From Geothrix fermentans DSM 14018 (GTDB lineage: Bacteria; Acidobacteriota; Holophagae; Holophagales; Holophagaceae), in NCBI RefSeq assembly GCF_000428885.1, contig NZ_KE386810.1:456979-520978 (forward strand): a stretch of DNA of 64,000 nucleotides, in the 5' to 3' direction. Both the position numbers and the translations under genes were made by a program. The notes under the pieces are model-generated. The model was not told where the DNA came from, did no database searches, and was given only the letters and a program-made list of their open reading frames with translations. How positions within the stretch are numbered: position 1 is the stretch's first letter; every line of letters starts with the position of its first letter. Shown one piece after another: positions 39,924 to 48,972 of the stretch.

Positions 39924-40334
39924 CTACTTGCCCTGGGCCTGCATGCGCTCGCCCTTGCGTTCGACGCGCTGGCCGCGGCGCTCCTTGCGTTCGCCCCGGC
40001 GCTCCTGGCGCTCCCCCTTGCGCTCCTGGGCCTGCCCCACCTGCTCGCGGCGCTCGCCGGCCTGCTGGAGAGCCTGGCCCTCGGCCACCTTGCCCTGGGC
40101 CTGGAGGGCCTCGCCCCGCCGCTCCATGCGGGCGCCCTGGCGCTGCTTCCGCTCGCCCCGGCGGTCGTTCCGTTCGCCGCGTCGCTCCTGGCGCTCGCCC
40201 CGGCGCTCGAGACGCTCGCCCTTCTGTTCCACCTGCTGGCCGGTCGGCGGGGGCACGGGGGCCTGGGCCATGAGGGAGACGCCGATGAGACCCGCCGCCA
40301 CGGCGAGGGCCACGCGCTTCTGGAGGTTGGACAT
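39924..40334 (-). CDS. Secreted, highly charged Gly-heptad repeat protein of unknown function
   Basis: 136 aa from ATG 40334 (CAGGAG upstream). Residues 1-23 are a signal peptide (VALAVAAGLIGVSLMA), followed by PVPPPTGQQ. From residue 37 the protein is one periodic array: Gly at 39, 46, 53, 60, 67, 74 and 81, then a 5-residue step to 86, then 93, 100, 107, 114, 121, 128 and 135. Typical units are RRGERQE, RRGERND and RKGERQE. There is almost no hydrophobic residue at heptad a/d positions, so it is not a classic coiled coil; it may be an extended charged rod or a polyanion/metal binder. I recognise no family. It is transcribed away from the MacA-like operon. Confidence 0.8.
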   Translation of the reverse strand: MSNLQKRVALAVAAGLIGVSLMAQAPVPPPTGQQVEQKGERLERRGERQERRGERNDRRGERKQRQGARMERRGEALQAQGKVAEGQALQQAGERREQVGQAQERKGERQERRGERKERRGQRVERKGERMQAQGK

Positions 40335-40645
40335 GGTGTGCTCCTGGTGCGGCCAGGCCGCGAAGGGGAATCGTCCCGGAACGGCCTCATGCCGCCCTCG
40401 TGCCAATCCACAACACAGTTAGGCCCGAGCAATTGGGAAAGGTTTAATCCATCCTCCGTGGAACCTTGCCTCAGCCCCGTGGCGGAATGCCACGGCCGGA
40501 CCGCCCGCCGGGTCCGGGCATTGGCCGGTCCCCGCCCACCAGCCGCCGGTACTCGGGAGATTCCCGCCTAAACGGCCCCAGACTCTGGCCCGTAGGACAT
40601 CCATCATCCCGGCAAGCCCGGCATCTTTCCCATCAGGGGGGTTCC
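40335..40645. other. 311-bp divergent intergenic region
   Basis: It lies between the heptad-protein gene and the adaptor gene and must hold both promoters. It contains a small palindrome (CCGGAC / GTCCGG, 40496-40517). I see no convincing -35/-10 pair and no ORF with coding character. Confidence 0.5.
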
Positions 40646-41869
40646 ATGCGAAAGCGATGGGTCATCGTCTCCGTGGCCGGAGTGGCCTTGGCGACGGGCA
40701 TGTTCTTCACCCTCAGGGGCGGTGACGGCAAGGGGAAGAAGAAGGCGGAAGCCTCCACGCCCTTCCGCCTGGGCAAGGTCCAGGCAGAGGACCTCCAGGT
40801 GAGCGTCCGGGAGGTGGGTGTGGTGGATCCCCTGACCAAGGTGGACGTGAAGTCCACGGTCTCGGGCCGCATCGTGGGCCTGAAGGTCCGCGAGGGGGCG
40901 ACCGTGAAGGCCGGCGAGGTGCTGGCCGAGGTGGAACCCGACGTGAACCAGGCCCAGACCCTGTCCGACGTGCAGGGCAGCGTGTCCCAGGCCCGGGTCA
41001 GCTTCCGGAACGCCGAGCAGGACTTCGCCCAGCAGTCCGAGCTCTACAAGTCCGGCCTGATCTCCGACCAGGCCTACCGCGGCGCCAAGACCACCCGCGA
41101 CCTGGCCGAGGAGGCCTTCAAGAGCGCCCAGACCCGGTACCAGATCGTGGAGGATCGGGGCATCCCCATCAGCGGCAACGCCTCCACCCAGAAGGCCCGG
41201 GTCACCGCCCCCATGAACGGCGTGGTCATCAAGAAGGGCGTGGAGCTGGGCGACACCATCACCTCGGGCGTCAGCTCCTTCAACGCCGGAACCGTGGTGT
41301 TCACCGTGGCGGACCTCCAGTCCCTCATCGTGAAGGTGAACCTCAACGAGGTGGACATCGCCAAGGTGAAGGTTGGACAGGCGGTGCGCATCACCCTGGA
41401 CGCCTATCCCCAGAAGGCCTTCACGGGCAAGGTGCGCTTCGTGGCCCCCGCCGCCGACCTGGTGGAGAAGATCAAGGTCTTCAAGGTGGAAGTGGCCCTG
41501 GACGAGCTCACGGAGGCCTTCAAGACCGGCATGAGCGCCAACGTGGAGATCCTGGGCGAGAAGCGCAACAAGGCCGTGAGCATTCCGCTGGAGGCCCTCC
41601 AGCGCCGCGACGGCCAGACCGTGGTCTACCGCCTGAAGGAGAACCTTCCCGCCCAGGATCTCGCCAAGGCCAAGGAAGGCCTTAGCGGCCGCGGCAAGTT
41701 CATCTGGCTCTCCGACCACTGGAAGGAGTTCTTCGACGTGGTTCCCGTCCGGGCCGGCATCGCCACTCTGGAACGCGTGGAGATCGTCACCGGCCTCAAG
41801 GCCAACGACCAGGTGAGCCTGGAGGACCCCAGCAAGAAGAAGGTCGAGAAGGACGACGAGAACAATTGA
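40646..41869 (+). CDS. MacA-like periplasmic adaptor (membrane fusion protein)
   Basis: 407 aa from ATG 40646 (AGGGGGG upstream). An N-terminal membrane helix (WVIVSVAGVALATGMFF) is followed by a lipoyl-like barrel (VSGRIVGLKVREGATVKAGEVLAEVEP, split here by position), an alpha-helical hairpin (about 100-170), the second lipoyl half (ARVTAPMNGVVIKKGVELGD) and a beta-barrel domain, with a Lys/Asp-rich tail. It should bridge an inner-membrane ABC exporter and an outer-membrane channel. The following ATPase and two permeases are its likely partners; no TolC-like gene is present. Confidence 0.9.
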   Translation: MRKRWVIVSVAGVALATGMFFTLRGGDGKGKKKAEASTPFRLGKVQAEDLQVSVREVGVVDPLTKVDVKSTVSGRIVGLKVREGATVKAGEVLAEVEPDVNQAQTLSDVQGSVSQARVSFRNAEQDFAQQSELYKSGLISDQAYRGAKTTRDLAEEAFKSAQTRYQIVEDRGIPISGNASTQKARVTAPMNGVVIKKGVELGDTITSGVSSFNAGTVVFTVADLQSLIVKVNLNEVDIAKVKVGQAVRITLDAYPQKAFTGKVRFVAPAADLVEKIKVFKVEVALDELTEAFKTGMSANVEILGEKRNKAVSIPLEALQRRDGQTVVYRLKENLPAQDLAKAKEGLSGRGKFIWLSDHWKEFFDVVPVRAGIATLERVEIVTGLKANDQVSLEDPSKKKVEKDDENN

Positions 41870-41875
41870 TGCTCC

Positions 41876-41918
41876 GTGGGGGGACCGCCTGCTCGCTGCG
41901 CTCGCGATGTCCCCCCAC
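41876..41918 (+). repeat. Intercistronic stem-loop between adaptor and ATPase genes
   Basis: The 10-bp arms GTGGGGGGAC (41876-41885) and GTCCCCCCAC (41909-41918) enclose a loop that itself contains GCTCGCTGCGCTCGC. It is a REP-like extragenic palindrome that could partly terminate or stabilise upstream mRNA within the operon. Confidence 0.6.
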
Positions 41919-41979
41919 ACCCCCACCCTTCGGTCGGCCTGCGCCTCCCTCAGGGCCCCGCTCCTTCTAGGGATCTCCC

Positions 41980-42662
<683 letters not shown>

Positions 42663-42666
<4 letters not shown>

Positions 42667-43913
42667 AGACCTCCGACGCCTTTCGCGAGCGGCTGCTCGG
42701 GGCCTGGGTGGAGATCCGGGAGAACCTCGGCCGCTCCGTTCTCCAGGCCCTGGGCGTCCTCCTGGGCGTGGCCTCGGTGCTGGGGGGCTTCTCCATCTCC
42801 GACAGCCAGCGGAAGCGCGCCGACGAGATGTTCGTGAAGATGGGCGGCCTGGACAAGCTCAACGTCCAGCCCAAGGCCGCCGTGCGCGACGGCCGCCCCA
42901 CGGCCCTGCAGCAGGCCAACCTCGGCCTGCGGGACGAGGATGCCGTAGGCGGCGAGGCCCTCAAGGCGGATGCCATCCATGGCGTGAGCCGCCAGAAGTT
43001 CGCCCGGGCCCGGGTGGTGTCGCCCTATGGCGACCAGGACCGCCAGATCAGCGGCATCGGCGGGGACTTCATCCCGGCCAACGGCTACGGCGTGGCCCGG
43101 GGCCGGGCCTTCTCCGCCAGCGAGATGGACTCGGGCGCTCCCGTCGTCATCCTGGGCACCGAGGCGGCCCAGGTCTTCTTCCCCAAGGGCGACGCCCTGG
43201 GCCAGACCCTCCGCATCGGGACCGTGCCCGTCACCGTCATCGGCCTCTTCGAGGAGCGGGTCTTCCGCTTCCGGGAGGGCCAGCGCAACCAGTTCTGGTG
43301 GCGCAACCGCATCATCGCCGTGCCCGCCAACCTGGTGCAGCGGCGCATGAACGGCGATGCCTACCGCCGGGTGGACCGGGTCACCTTCCGCATCCCCGAC
43401 CTGGGTGCCATGGGCGGCTTCGCCAAGCAGCTCTCCGACCTCCTCAGGACGAACCACCGCCTCCAGGAGGACTTCCGCCTGGACGACGTGGCCGCTCGCA
43501 TCCGGCGCCGCAACAGCCAGGGCGACGTTTACGACATCATCTTCCTGCTTTCGGGCGTCCTGGCCCTGGTGGGCGGCGGCATCGTCAACGTGAACATCCA
43601 GATGGCCGGCCTCAAGGAGCGGGTCCGCGAGGTGGGCGTGAAGATGGCCATCGGCGCCTCGGGCCGCGAGATCTTCAAGGGCTTCATGACCGAGGCCCTG
43701 CTGCTCACGGCCCTGGGCAGCCTGGCGGGCCTGGCGCTCGGCGTGGGCTTCTCCTGGATCATCACCAAGAACCTGGGCATCCCCCTCTACATGACGCCCG
43801 CCAGCTTCCTCTGGGCCTACGGCCTGGCGGCGGCCTTCGGGTTCCTCTTCGCGCTCTACCCAGCTTGGAAGGCCTCGCGCCTGTCTCCCATGGAAGCCCT
43901 GCGCTATGAGTGA
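42663..43913 (+). CDS. MacB-like ABC transporter permease (first)
   Basis: 416 aa. MacB-PCD/FtsX topology: an N-terminal membrane helix (VLQALGVLLGVASVLGGFSI), a periplasmic domain of about 230 residues, then three C-terminal helices with GLKERVREVGVKMAIGASGREIF coupling segment and an ending LSPMEALRYE. It starts in the stop of the ATPase gene and overlaps the second permease by 8 bp. The two permeases are probably a heterodimer. Confidence 0.92.
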
Positions 43914-45219
43914 CGAGACCTTCATCCTCCGCTCCCCGGGCCCTTCCCTGCTGGACGGCGAGGCCCCCGCACCGCGGGCCAAGACTCGCGGATTCAGCCT
44001 GGCCATGCTCTGGGAGGTGGTCCGCACGGGCCTGGTGGAGCTGTGGGCCCACAAGGTGCGCAGCCTCCTCACCCTCACCCTGCTCATGCTGGGCGTCTTC
44101 GCGCTGGTGGTGATGACCTCCGTGCTCGACGGCGTCATGGACAAGATCAGTACCGGCTTCGCCGGCATGAGCTGGGACGGCACGGTCCGCATCGCCCCCA
44201 AGACCGCGGAGACCGCCGAGGAGCGCAGCCGCTTCGTCATGAGCCCGGGACTGCGCCAGGAGGACCTGTCGCGCCTCACGGCCCCCCACCCCAAGGTGCT
44301 GGCCTTCCTGCCCCGGGCCCAGCGCGCCTCCTCGGTGCGAATCACCGGCGACACGGAGCGCATCTTCGTCACCGGCGTCACGCCGGACTATGCCGTCTGG
44401 ATGAACCGCCCCATCGGCCTGGGACGCAACCTCACCGAGGACGACCAGCGGCGCCGCTCCACGGTAGCCGTGGTGGGGGCGACGCTGGCCGCCAAGCTCT
44501 TCGGCGGGGCCGATCCGGTGGGCCGCGACCTGGTGGTGGAGGGCGTGCCCTTCCGAGTCGTGGGCGTCCAGGCGCCGGGCCAGATCTTCAACGAGGAGAA
44601 CTACACCGACGCCAACGGCATCCTCATTCCGCTGGAAGCCTACATGGACCGCATGGACCCGGCCCACAAGCTGGCCCAGGTCACGGTGAAGCTTCGCCAC
44701 ACCGAAGACGCGGGCGAAGTATCGGCCATGCTGCTGAGCCGAGTGCGCCAGGCCCACCACGGCATCGAGGACGCCGAGATCGTGGACCTCGATGCGGAGG
44801 CCGCCAAGGCCTACCAGAACTTCCTGGAGCAGATGCACGGCTGGCAGGTGGTGCTGCTGAGCCTGGCCGGCACGGTGCTGCTGGTGGGCGGCGTGGGCGT
44901 GCTGTCCGTCATGCTCATCAGCTTCAGCGACCGCCGCTTCGAGATCGGCCTCCGCAAGGCCCTGGGCGCCTCGGACCACGAGATCTTCATCCAGTTCCTG
45001 CTGGAGGCCGTGGTGCTGGCGGCCCTCGGGGCCCTCATCGGCACCGTCTCCGGCGGCCTCCTCTGCCAGGCCCTCTCCGCCAGCTTCCCCTATGGCCTGG
45101 TGGTGAATCCCATCGGCCTCATCACGGCCTGGATCGTGGCCCTGGCCCTGGCCCTCATCTTCGGCCTCTATCCGGCCTTCCGCGCCATGCGCCTCAGCCC
45201 CATGGAGGCGATGAGGTAG
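43906..45219 (+). CDS. MacB-like ABC transporter permease (second)
   Basis: 437 aa, same fold as its neighbour. A longer cytoplasmic N-terminus of about 40 residues is followed by LWAHKVRSLLTLTLLMLGVFALVVM (first helix), a periplasmic domain and three C-terminal helices with FSDRRFEIGLRKALGASDHEIF and the ending LSPMEAMR. Sequence identity to the first permease is low outside those motifs, so they are diverged paralogues rather than a recent duplication. Confidence 0.92.
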   Translation: MSDETFILRSPGPSLLDGEAPAPRAKTRGFSLAMLWEVVRTGLVELWAHKVRSLLTLTLLMLGVFALVVMTSVLDGVMDKISTGFAGMSWDGTVRIAPKTAETAEERSRFVMSPGLRQEDLSRLTAPHPKVLAFLPRAQRASSVRITGDTERIFVTGVTPDYAVWMNRPIGLGRNLTEDDQRRRSTVAVVGATLAAKLFGGADPVGRDLVVEGVPFRVVGVQAPGQIFNEENYTDANGILIPLEAYMDRMDPAHKLAQVTVKLRHTEDAGEVSAMLLSRVRQAHHGIEDAEIVDLDAEAAKAYQNFLEQMHGWQVVLLSLAGTVLLVGGVGVLSVMLISFSDRRFEIGLRKALGASDHEIFIQFLLEAVVLAALGALIGTVSGGLLCQALSASFPYGLVVNPIGLITAWIVALALALIFGLYPAFRAMRLSPMEAMR

Positions 45220-45228
45220 GATCACCCC

Positions 45229-45654
45229 ATGGCCGATCCCATCCACGTCACCGCCAGCGTCCGCATCCCCGGCGAGGCCATCCGCTTCAAGGCGGTGCGG
45301 GCCGGGGGCGCCGGTGGTCAGAACGTGAACAAGGTGTCCTCCAAGGTGGAGCTGCGCATCGATCTCGGCGCCATCGAGGGCCTGCCCGAGGATGCGCTGA
45401 TCCGCCTCCGCTTGGCCCAGCGCAACCGCCTGGATGCCGACGGCCTCTGGATCGTGGTCAGCGACCGCACCCGCGACCAGCTCAAGAACCTGGAGGACGC
45501 CCGGGAGAAGGCCGCGGCGGCCGTCCGCGCCGCCCTGGTGCGGCCCCTGGCCCGCCACGCCACGCGGCCCACACGGGCCTCGAAGGAGCGCCGCCTCGAG
45601 TCCAAGAAACGGGCCTCGGAGCTCAAGCGGCGGCGCAGCGGGCCCCTGGAGTAA
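45229..45654 (+). CDS. arfB: ArfB-type alternative ribosome rescue factor (RF1 domain, GGQ)
   Basis: 141 aa, standard. It has only the catalytic domain 3 of release factors: residues about 20-45 carry RAGGAGGQNVNKVSSKVEL with the GGQ that triggers peptidyl-tRNA hydrolysis. The C-terminal tail is basic (KERRLESKKRASELKRRR) and in E. coli YaeJ/ArfB enters the empty mRNA channel. It frees ribosomes stalled on non-stop mRNA. It is 9 bp after the permease gene, but TAGGAT ends 6 nt before its ATG with no Shine-Dalgarno, so it may have its own leaderless transcript. Confidence 0.92.
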   Translation: MADPIHVTASVRIPGEAIRFKAVRAGGAGGQNVNKVSSKVELRIDLGAIEGLPEDALIRLRLAQRNRLDADGLWIVVSDRTRDQLKNLEDAREKAAAAVRAALVRPLARHATRPTRASKERRLESKKRASELKRRRSGPLE

Positions 45655-45678
45655 CCTGGAAACCTCCCGGGAGATGAC

Positions 45679-46110
45679 ATGTCCGCGCCCCAAACCTACG
45701 CGACCCACCGCCGCTTCGATCCGCCGTACCACTTCGTCCTGCTCCCCTTCTTCCTGGTGACGGTGATCGCCACCGTCACCACCTTCGTCCGCCGCCCGGC
45801 CCTGGCCACCTTCTGGATCGCCCTCCTGGCCCTGGCGGTGACCTTTCTCGCGCTGAAGGTCCGCGTCTACGCCCTCCGGGTGCAGGACCGCATCATCCAC
45901 CTGGAGGAGCAGCTCCGGCTCGCCCGTCTCCTGCCCGAGGACCTGAAGGCCCGCATCCCGGAGCTGAGCGTCAAGCAGTGCGTGGGGCTCCGCTTCGCCT
46001 CCGATGGCGAGGTGGCCGACCGCATGCGGGAGGCCCTCCGGGAGAACCTCGACGGCGAGGCCATCAAGAAGCGCATCCGCACCTGGCGCCCGGACGAGTT
46101 CCGGGTCTGA
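45679..46110 (+). CDS. DUF6526 family membrane protein
   Basis: 143 aa. Two adjacent membrane helices (FVLLPFFLVTVIATVTTFV and FWIALLALAVTFLALKV) are followed by a cytoplasmic helical domain with the conserved QDRIIHLEEQLRL and the segment LSVKQCVGLRFASDGE. The family is common in Acidobacteriota and Bacteroidota with no known function. It starts 24 bp after arfB, with GGGAGA upstream, and may share its transcript. Confidence 0.82.
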   Translation: MSAPQTYATHRRFDPPYHFVLLPFFLVTVIATVTTFVRRPALATFWIALLALAVTFLALKVRVYALRVQDRIIHLEEQLRLARLLPEDLKARIPELSVKQCVGLRFASDGEVADRMREALRENLDGEAIKKRIRTWRPDEFRV

Positions 46111-46118
46111 TCCCGGGA

Positions 46119-46322
46119 TCAGGCGGGGTTCGCCTCCAGGCGTCCCCGCAGGAGCTCCGCGCGGATCACTTCGGCGATCTGCCCGGCGGCCTCGGATCCG
46201 GCCTCGTCGCCGGAAACGTGGCGGGCCTGCTGCACCCGCTGGGCGATGGCGATGCAGGCCTCGACGGTCACCTTCTCGACCACCTTGGCCGGGGCTTTGG
46301 CGTGGGTGTTTCCGGGCGGCAT
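46119..46322 (-). CDS. Small protein of unknown function
   Basis: 67 aa from ATG 46322, supported by GGAGG 5 nt upstream. It is soluble and mostly helical, with a Lys/Ala-rich start (MPPGNTHAKAPAKVVEKVT) and EACIAIAQRVQQARHVSGDEAG. No family recognised. It ends 8 bp from the stop of the convergent DUF6526 gene. Codon use is like its neighbours, which argues that it is real. Confidence 0.65.
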   Translation of the reverse strand: MPPGNTHAKAPAKVVEKVTVEACIAIAQRVQQARHVSGDEAGSEAAGQIAEVIRAELLRGRLEANPA

Positions 46323-46457
46323 GGGTCCTCCGGATCTGTTGGGGAGCGTTTGGACAGAAGATAACCCTCGCGCCAAAACAATCAATGCATCTATTTTCCT
46401 ATTTTGAGCCAACCGAACGGTCTGCCTGGAGCTCCACCCCAGATGACCTGAAGCCCC

Positions 46458-47342
46458 TCAATGGCTGCCGTAGTCCTTCTCGCCCGCCCGGATCGCGAGG
46501 CGGAGTTCGTTCCGCTTGGGCGGCAGCGGACAGGTGGCGAAGTGGGAGAAGGCGCAGGGCGGGTTGTAGGCGCGGTTGAAATCCAGGACCACCTTCCCGT
46601 CCTTCGGCATGGCGGCCGTCAGGAAGCGCCCGGCGGGGTAGGTCGTCTTTCCGCTGGTGGCATCGCGGAAGATGAGGAACAGCTCCGGGTGGGCCGGGTC
46701 TTCGACGACGGGCTCCAGCGTGTAGGTCCGGCCCTTCACCTTGAAGCGCAGGAGGCCGGGCGACGTCATGGGCTCCGAGGTACCCAGCACCGTGGGGATG
46801 GCCCGGGTCTGCGGGGTGGCGTAGGGGACGAAGTCGGCCTCCACCCGCCAGGCCGCATCCACCGGGAACCTCGCCACGCCATGGAAGGCCTTGCGGGCAG
46901 GGGCCTCGGGATCCTTCAGCCGGATCCCGAACCGGTCCCCCCGGCGGATCACGTAGAACCGGATACGGCCCGCCTGCAGCAGGTCGGGCTGGCCGTCCAC
47001 GTCCGCCCGGAGCGTCGCCTCGGTCGCGGGCTTCCCGTTCACAAGGATGCCGCTTCCCTCGGCCAGGCGCAGCCGCACGGTGCCGCCATCGACCGTGAAG
47101 GTGCCCGCCTGGGCCGCGGCCGTGCCCTCCGGCAGCAGCACCGTGGAACCGGGGGCGGTGCCCAGGGTGTTCTCGCCGGGCTTGAGCCAGTCGAGGCCCA
47201 CCAGGGTCAGCCAGCCATCCTCGGCAGCCAGCCGGGCCGTGCGCTCGGCATGCCAGGCATCCACGGACGCCACGTAGGCGTCCCCGGGCGGCACGGCCCC
47301 GAGCAGGAGGCAGGAGAGTGCGGGAAGCAGGAAGCATCGCAT
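46458..47342 (-). CDS. DUF1684 family secreted protein
   Basis: 294 aa from ATG 47342 (signal peptide MRCFLLPALSCLLLGAVPPG). Family features: the early WHAERTARLAAEDGWLTLVGLDWLKPGEN block and the C-terminal DFNRAYNPPCAFSHFATCPLPP block with conserved Asn-Pro-Cys and Cys residues. Function unknown; DUF1684 proteins are periplasmic or surface proteins in many phyla. TACGAT ends 7 nt before the ATG. Divergent from the DUF1028 gene (58 bp between starts). Confidence 0.88.
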   Translation of the reverse strand: MRCFLLPALSCLLLGAVPPGDAYVASVDAWHAERTARLAAEDGWLTLVGLDWLKPGENTLGTAPGSTVLLPEGTAAAQAGTFTVDGGTVRLRLAEGSGILVNGKPATEATLRADVDGQPDLLQAGRIRFYVIRRGDRFGIRLKDPEAPARKAFHGVARFPVDAAWRVEADFVPYATPQTRAIPTVLGTSEPMTSPGLLRFKVKGRTYTLEPVVEDPAHPELFLIFRDATSGKTTYPAGRFLTAAMPKDGKVVLDFNRAYNPPCAFSHFATCPLPPKRNELRLAIRAGEKDYGSH

Positions 47343-47400
47343 GCCGGTCATCGTACCAGCCGGGGGTAGGATGGGGGCACGTCCCACCGCCGGAGCCCCC

Positions 47401-48384
47401 ATGCGCCTGCTTGCCCTCGCCCTCCTGTCGCTGGTCCTGCGCCTGCCCTTGCCTCTGCGGGCCGGCGAGGTCCCGCGCCGCCCGGTCCACACCTACTCCA
47501 TCGTGGCGCGGGATACGGTGACGGGAGACCTGGGCGTGGCGGTGCAGAGCCACTGGTTCTCCGTGGGCGCCGCCGTGCCCTGGGCGGAGCCGGGCGTGGG
47601 TGCGGTGGCCACCCAGAGCTTCACGGAGCCCAGCTACGGGGCCCTGGGCCTGGCCCTCATGAAGGCGGGAAAGCCCGCGCCGGAGGCCCTGAAGGCCCTG
47701 CTGGCGGCCGATGCGGACCGCGAAGTGCGCCAGGTGGCCATGGTGGACGCCCAGGGCCGTGCCGCGGCGCACACGGGCGCCAAGTGCATCCAGGCCGCCG
47801 GCCACGAGGTGGGCGAGGGCTTCACGGTGGAAGCCAACCTCATGGACCGGGCCACAGTCTGGCCCGCCATGGCCAAGGCCTTCCGCGCCGCCAAGGGCGA
47901 CCTGGCGGACCGGCTCCTGGCGGCCCTCCGCGCGGCCCAGGCCGAAGGCGGCGACATCCGCGGCCAGCAGAGCGCGGCCATCCTCGTCGTGAAGGGCAAG
48001 GCCTCCGGCCAGCCCTGGAATGACCGCCTCTTCGACCTGCGGGTGGAGGACAACCCCGACCCCCTGAAGGAGCTGGGCCGCCTCATCCAGTTGCGCCGGG
48101 CCTACCGCCTCATGGACGAGGGTGACGGCTACGTCACCGCCGCCAAGTGGCCCGAGGCCAAGGCCGCCTATGCCGCGGCCGCGAAGCTGGCCCCGGGCAT
48201 CTGGGAGATGCCCTTCTGGCAGGCCGTGGCCCTGGCCTCCAGCGGCAAGCGGGACGAGGCCCTGCCCATCTTCAAGCAGGTCTTCGCCGCCGAGCCCTTC
48301 TGGAAGCGCCTCGTCCCCCGCCTCGCTGACGTGGACCAGCTCCCCAAGGATCCGGCCCTGCTGAAGGCCATCGAGGCGCAGTAG
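47401..48384 (+). CDS. DUF1028 family (Ntn-hydrolase-like) secreted protein
   Basis: 327 aa from ATG 47401 (CGGAG upstream). A signal peptide is followed by the DUF1028 core at about residues 30-230: TYSIVARDTVTGDLGVAVQS, FSVGAAVPWAEPGVGAVATQSF and GHEVGEGFTVEANLM. A C-terminal helical, TPR-like part (WPEAKAAYAAAAKLAPG) is often fused to this domain. The fold is related to N-terminal nucleophile hydrolases, but the substrate is unknown. Confidence 0.88.
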   Translation: MRLLALALLSLVLRLPLPLRAGEVPRRPVHTYSIVARDTVTGDLGVAVQSHWFSVGAAVPWAEPGVGAVATQSFTEPSYGALGLALMKAGKPAPEALKALLAADADREVRQVAMVDAQGRAAAHTGAKCIQAAGHEVGEGFTVEANLMDRATVWPAMAKAFRAAKGDLADRLLAALRAAQAEGGDIRGQQSAAILVVKGKASGQPWNDRLFDLRVEDNPDPLKELGRLIQLRRAYRLMDEGDGYVTAAKWPEAKAAYAAAAKLAPGIWEMPFWQAVALASSGKRDEALPIFKQVFAAEPFWKRLVPRLADVDQLPKDPALLKAIEAQ

Positions 48385-48400
48385 GAAAACGGAAAAAAGC

Positions 48401-48479
48401 CAACGCAGAGGCGCTAAGGCGCAAAGAAAGAACGGCATCCCTGGCAGGGATTTCTTTGCGCCTCTGCGCCTTTGCGTTG
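48401..48479. repeat. 79-bp inverted repeat of the AACGCAGAGGCGC type
   Basis: The 29-bp arms (48401-48429 and 48451-48479) match at 26 positions. An inner ATCCCT-GGC-AGGGAT hairpin caps the fold. It sits between converging stop codons and ends 1 bp before the lspA stop. This GCAGAGGCGC/AAAGGCGCAAAG sequence style is a common dispersed extragenic palindrome in several phyla. Confidence 0.8.
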
Positions 48480-48480
48480 A

Positions 48481-48972
48481 TCAGTTCTCCGTGGGCCTGT
48501 GCTCAGCCTTCGGGGCCAGCAGCAGCCGCAGGCCGTAGAGGATCGCCCCCACGAGGATGAAGCTGTCGGCGAGGTTGAAGGTCCAGTAGTGCCAGGTGCC
48601 GAAGACGAAGTCGAGGAAGTCCACCACGGCGCCGCGCACCAGCCGGTCGATGCCGTTGCCCAGGGCGCCGCCCAGGATGAGGCCCAAGGCCACGCGATCC
48701 AGCGTGGAGGTGCCGTTCGCCAGGAAGAGGCGGCCGAAATAGATCAGGGCCGCCAGACCCGCCAGGCCGAAGACGGCGAACCGGGCCATCTCCGGCATCC
48801 AGGTCAGGCTGCCGAAGATGGCCCCGCGGTTGAAGCCCAGGGTCAGGTAGAAGAATCCCTTGATGACCGGCAGGGACTCACCCTCCCGCAGGGTGCCGAG
48901 GATCCAGGCCTTGGAGGCCAGGTCCGCAGCCAGGGCGACGGCAGGGAGCAGCAGCCAGGGCAGACGGCGCAC
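48481..48972 (-). CDS. lspA: Lipoprotein signal peptidase
   Basis: 163 aa from GTG 48972, overlapping the ileS stop (TAGTG). Four membrane helices; the two catalytic Asp are in NGIDRLVRGAVVDFLDF and FNLADSFI. An aspartyl protease that cuts prolipoproteins before the lipidated Cys. ileS-lspA is a widespread gene pair. Confidence 0.95.
   Translation of the reverse strand: MRRLPWLLLPAVALAADLASKAWILGTLREGESLPVIKGFFYLTLGFNRGAIFGSLTWMPEMARFAVFGLAGLAALIYFGRLFLANGTSTLDRVALGLILGGALGNGIDRLVRGAVVDFLDFVFGTWHYWTFNLADSFILVGAILYGLRLLLAPKAEHRPTEN

Noticed and set aside
39924-40334. Spy/CpxP-type or LEA-type protein
   Set aside because: There is no LTxxQ motif, and the period is 7 rather than 11 residues.
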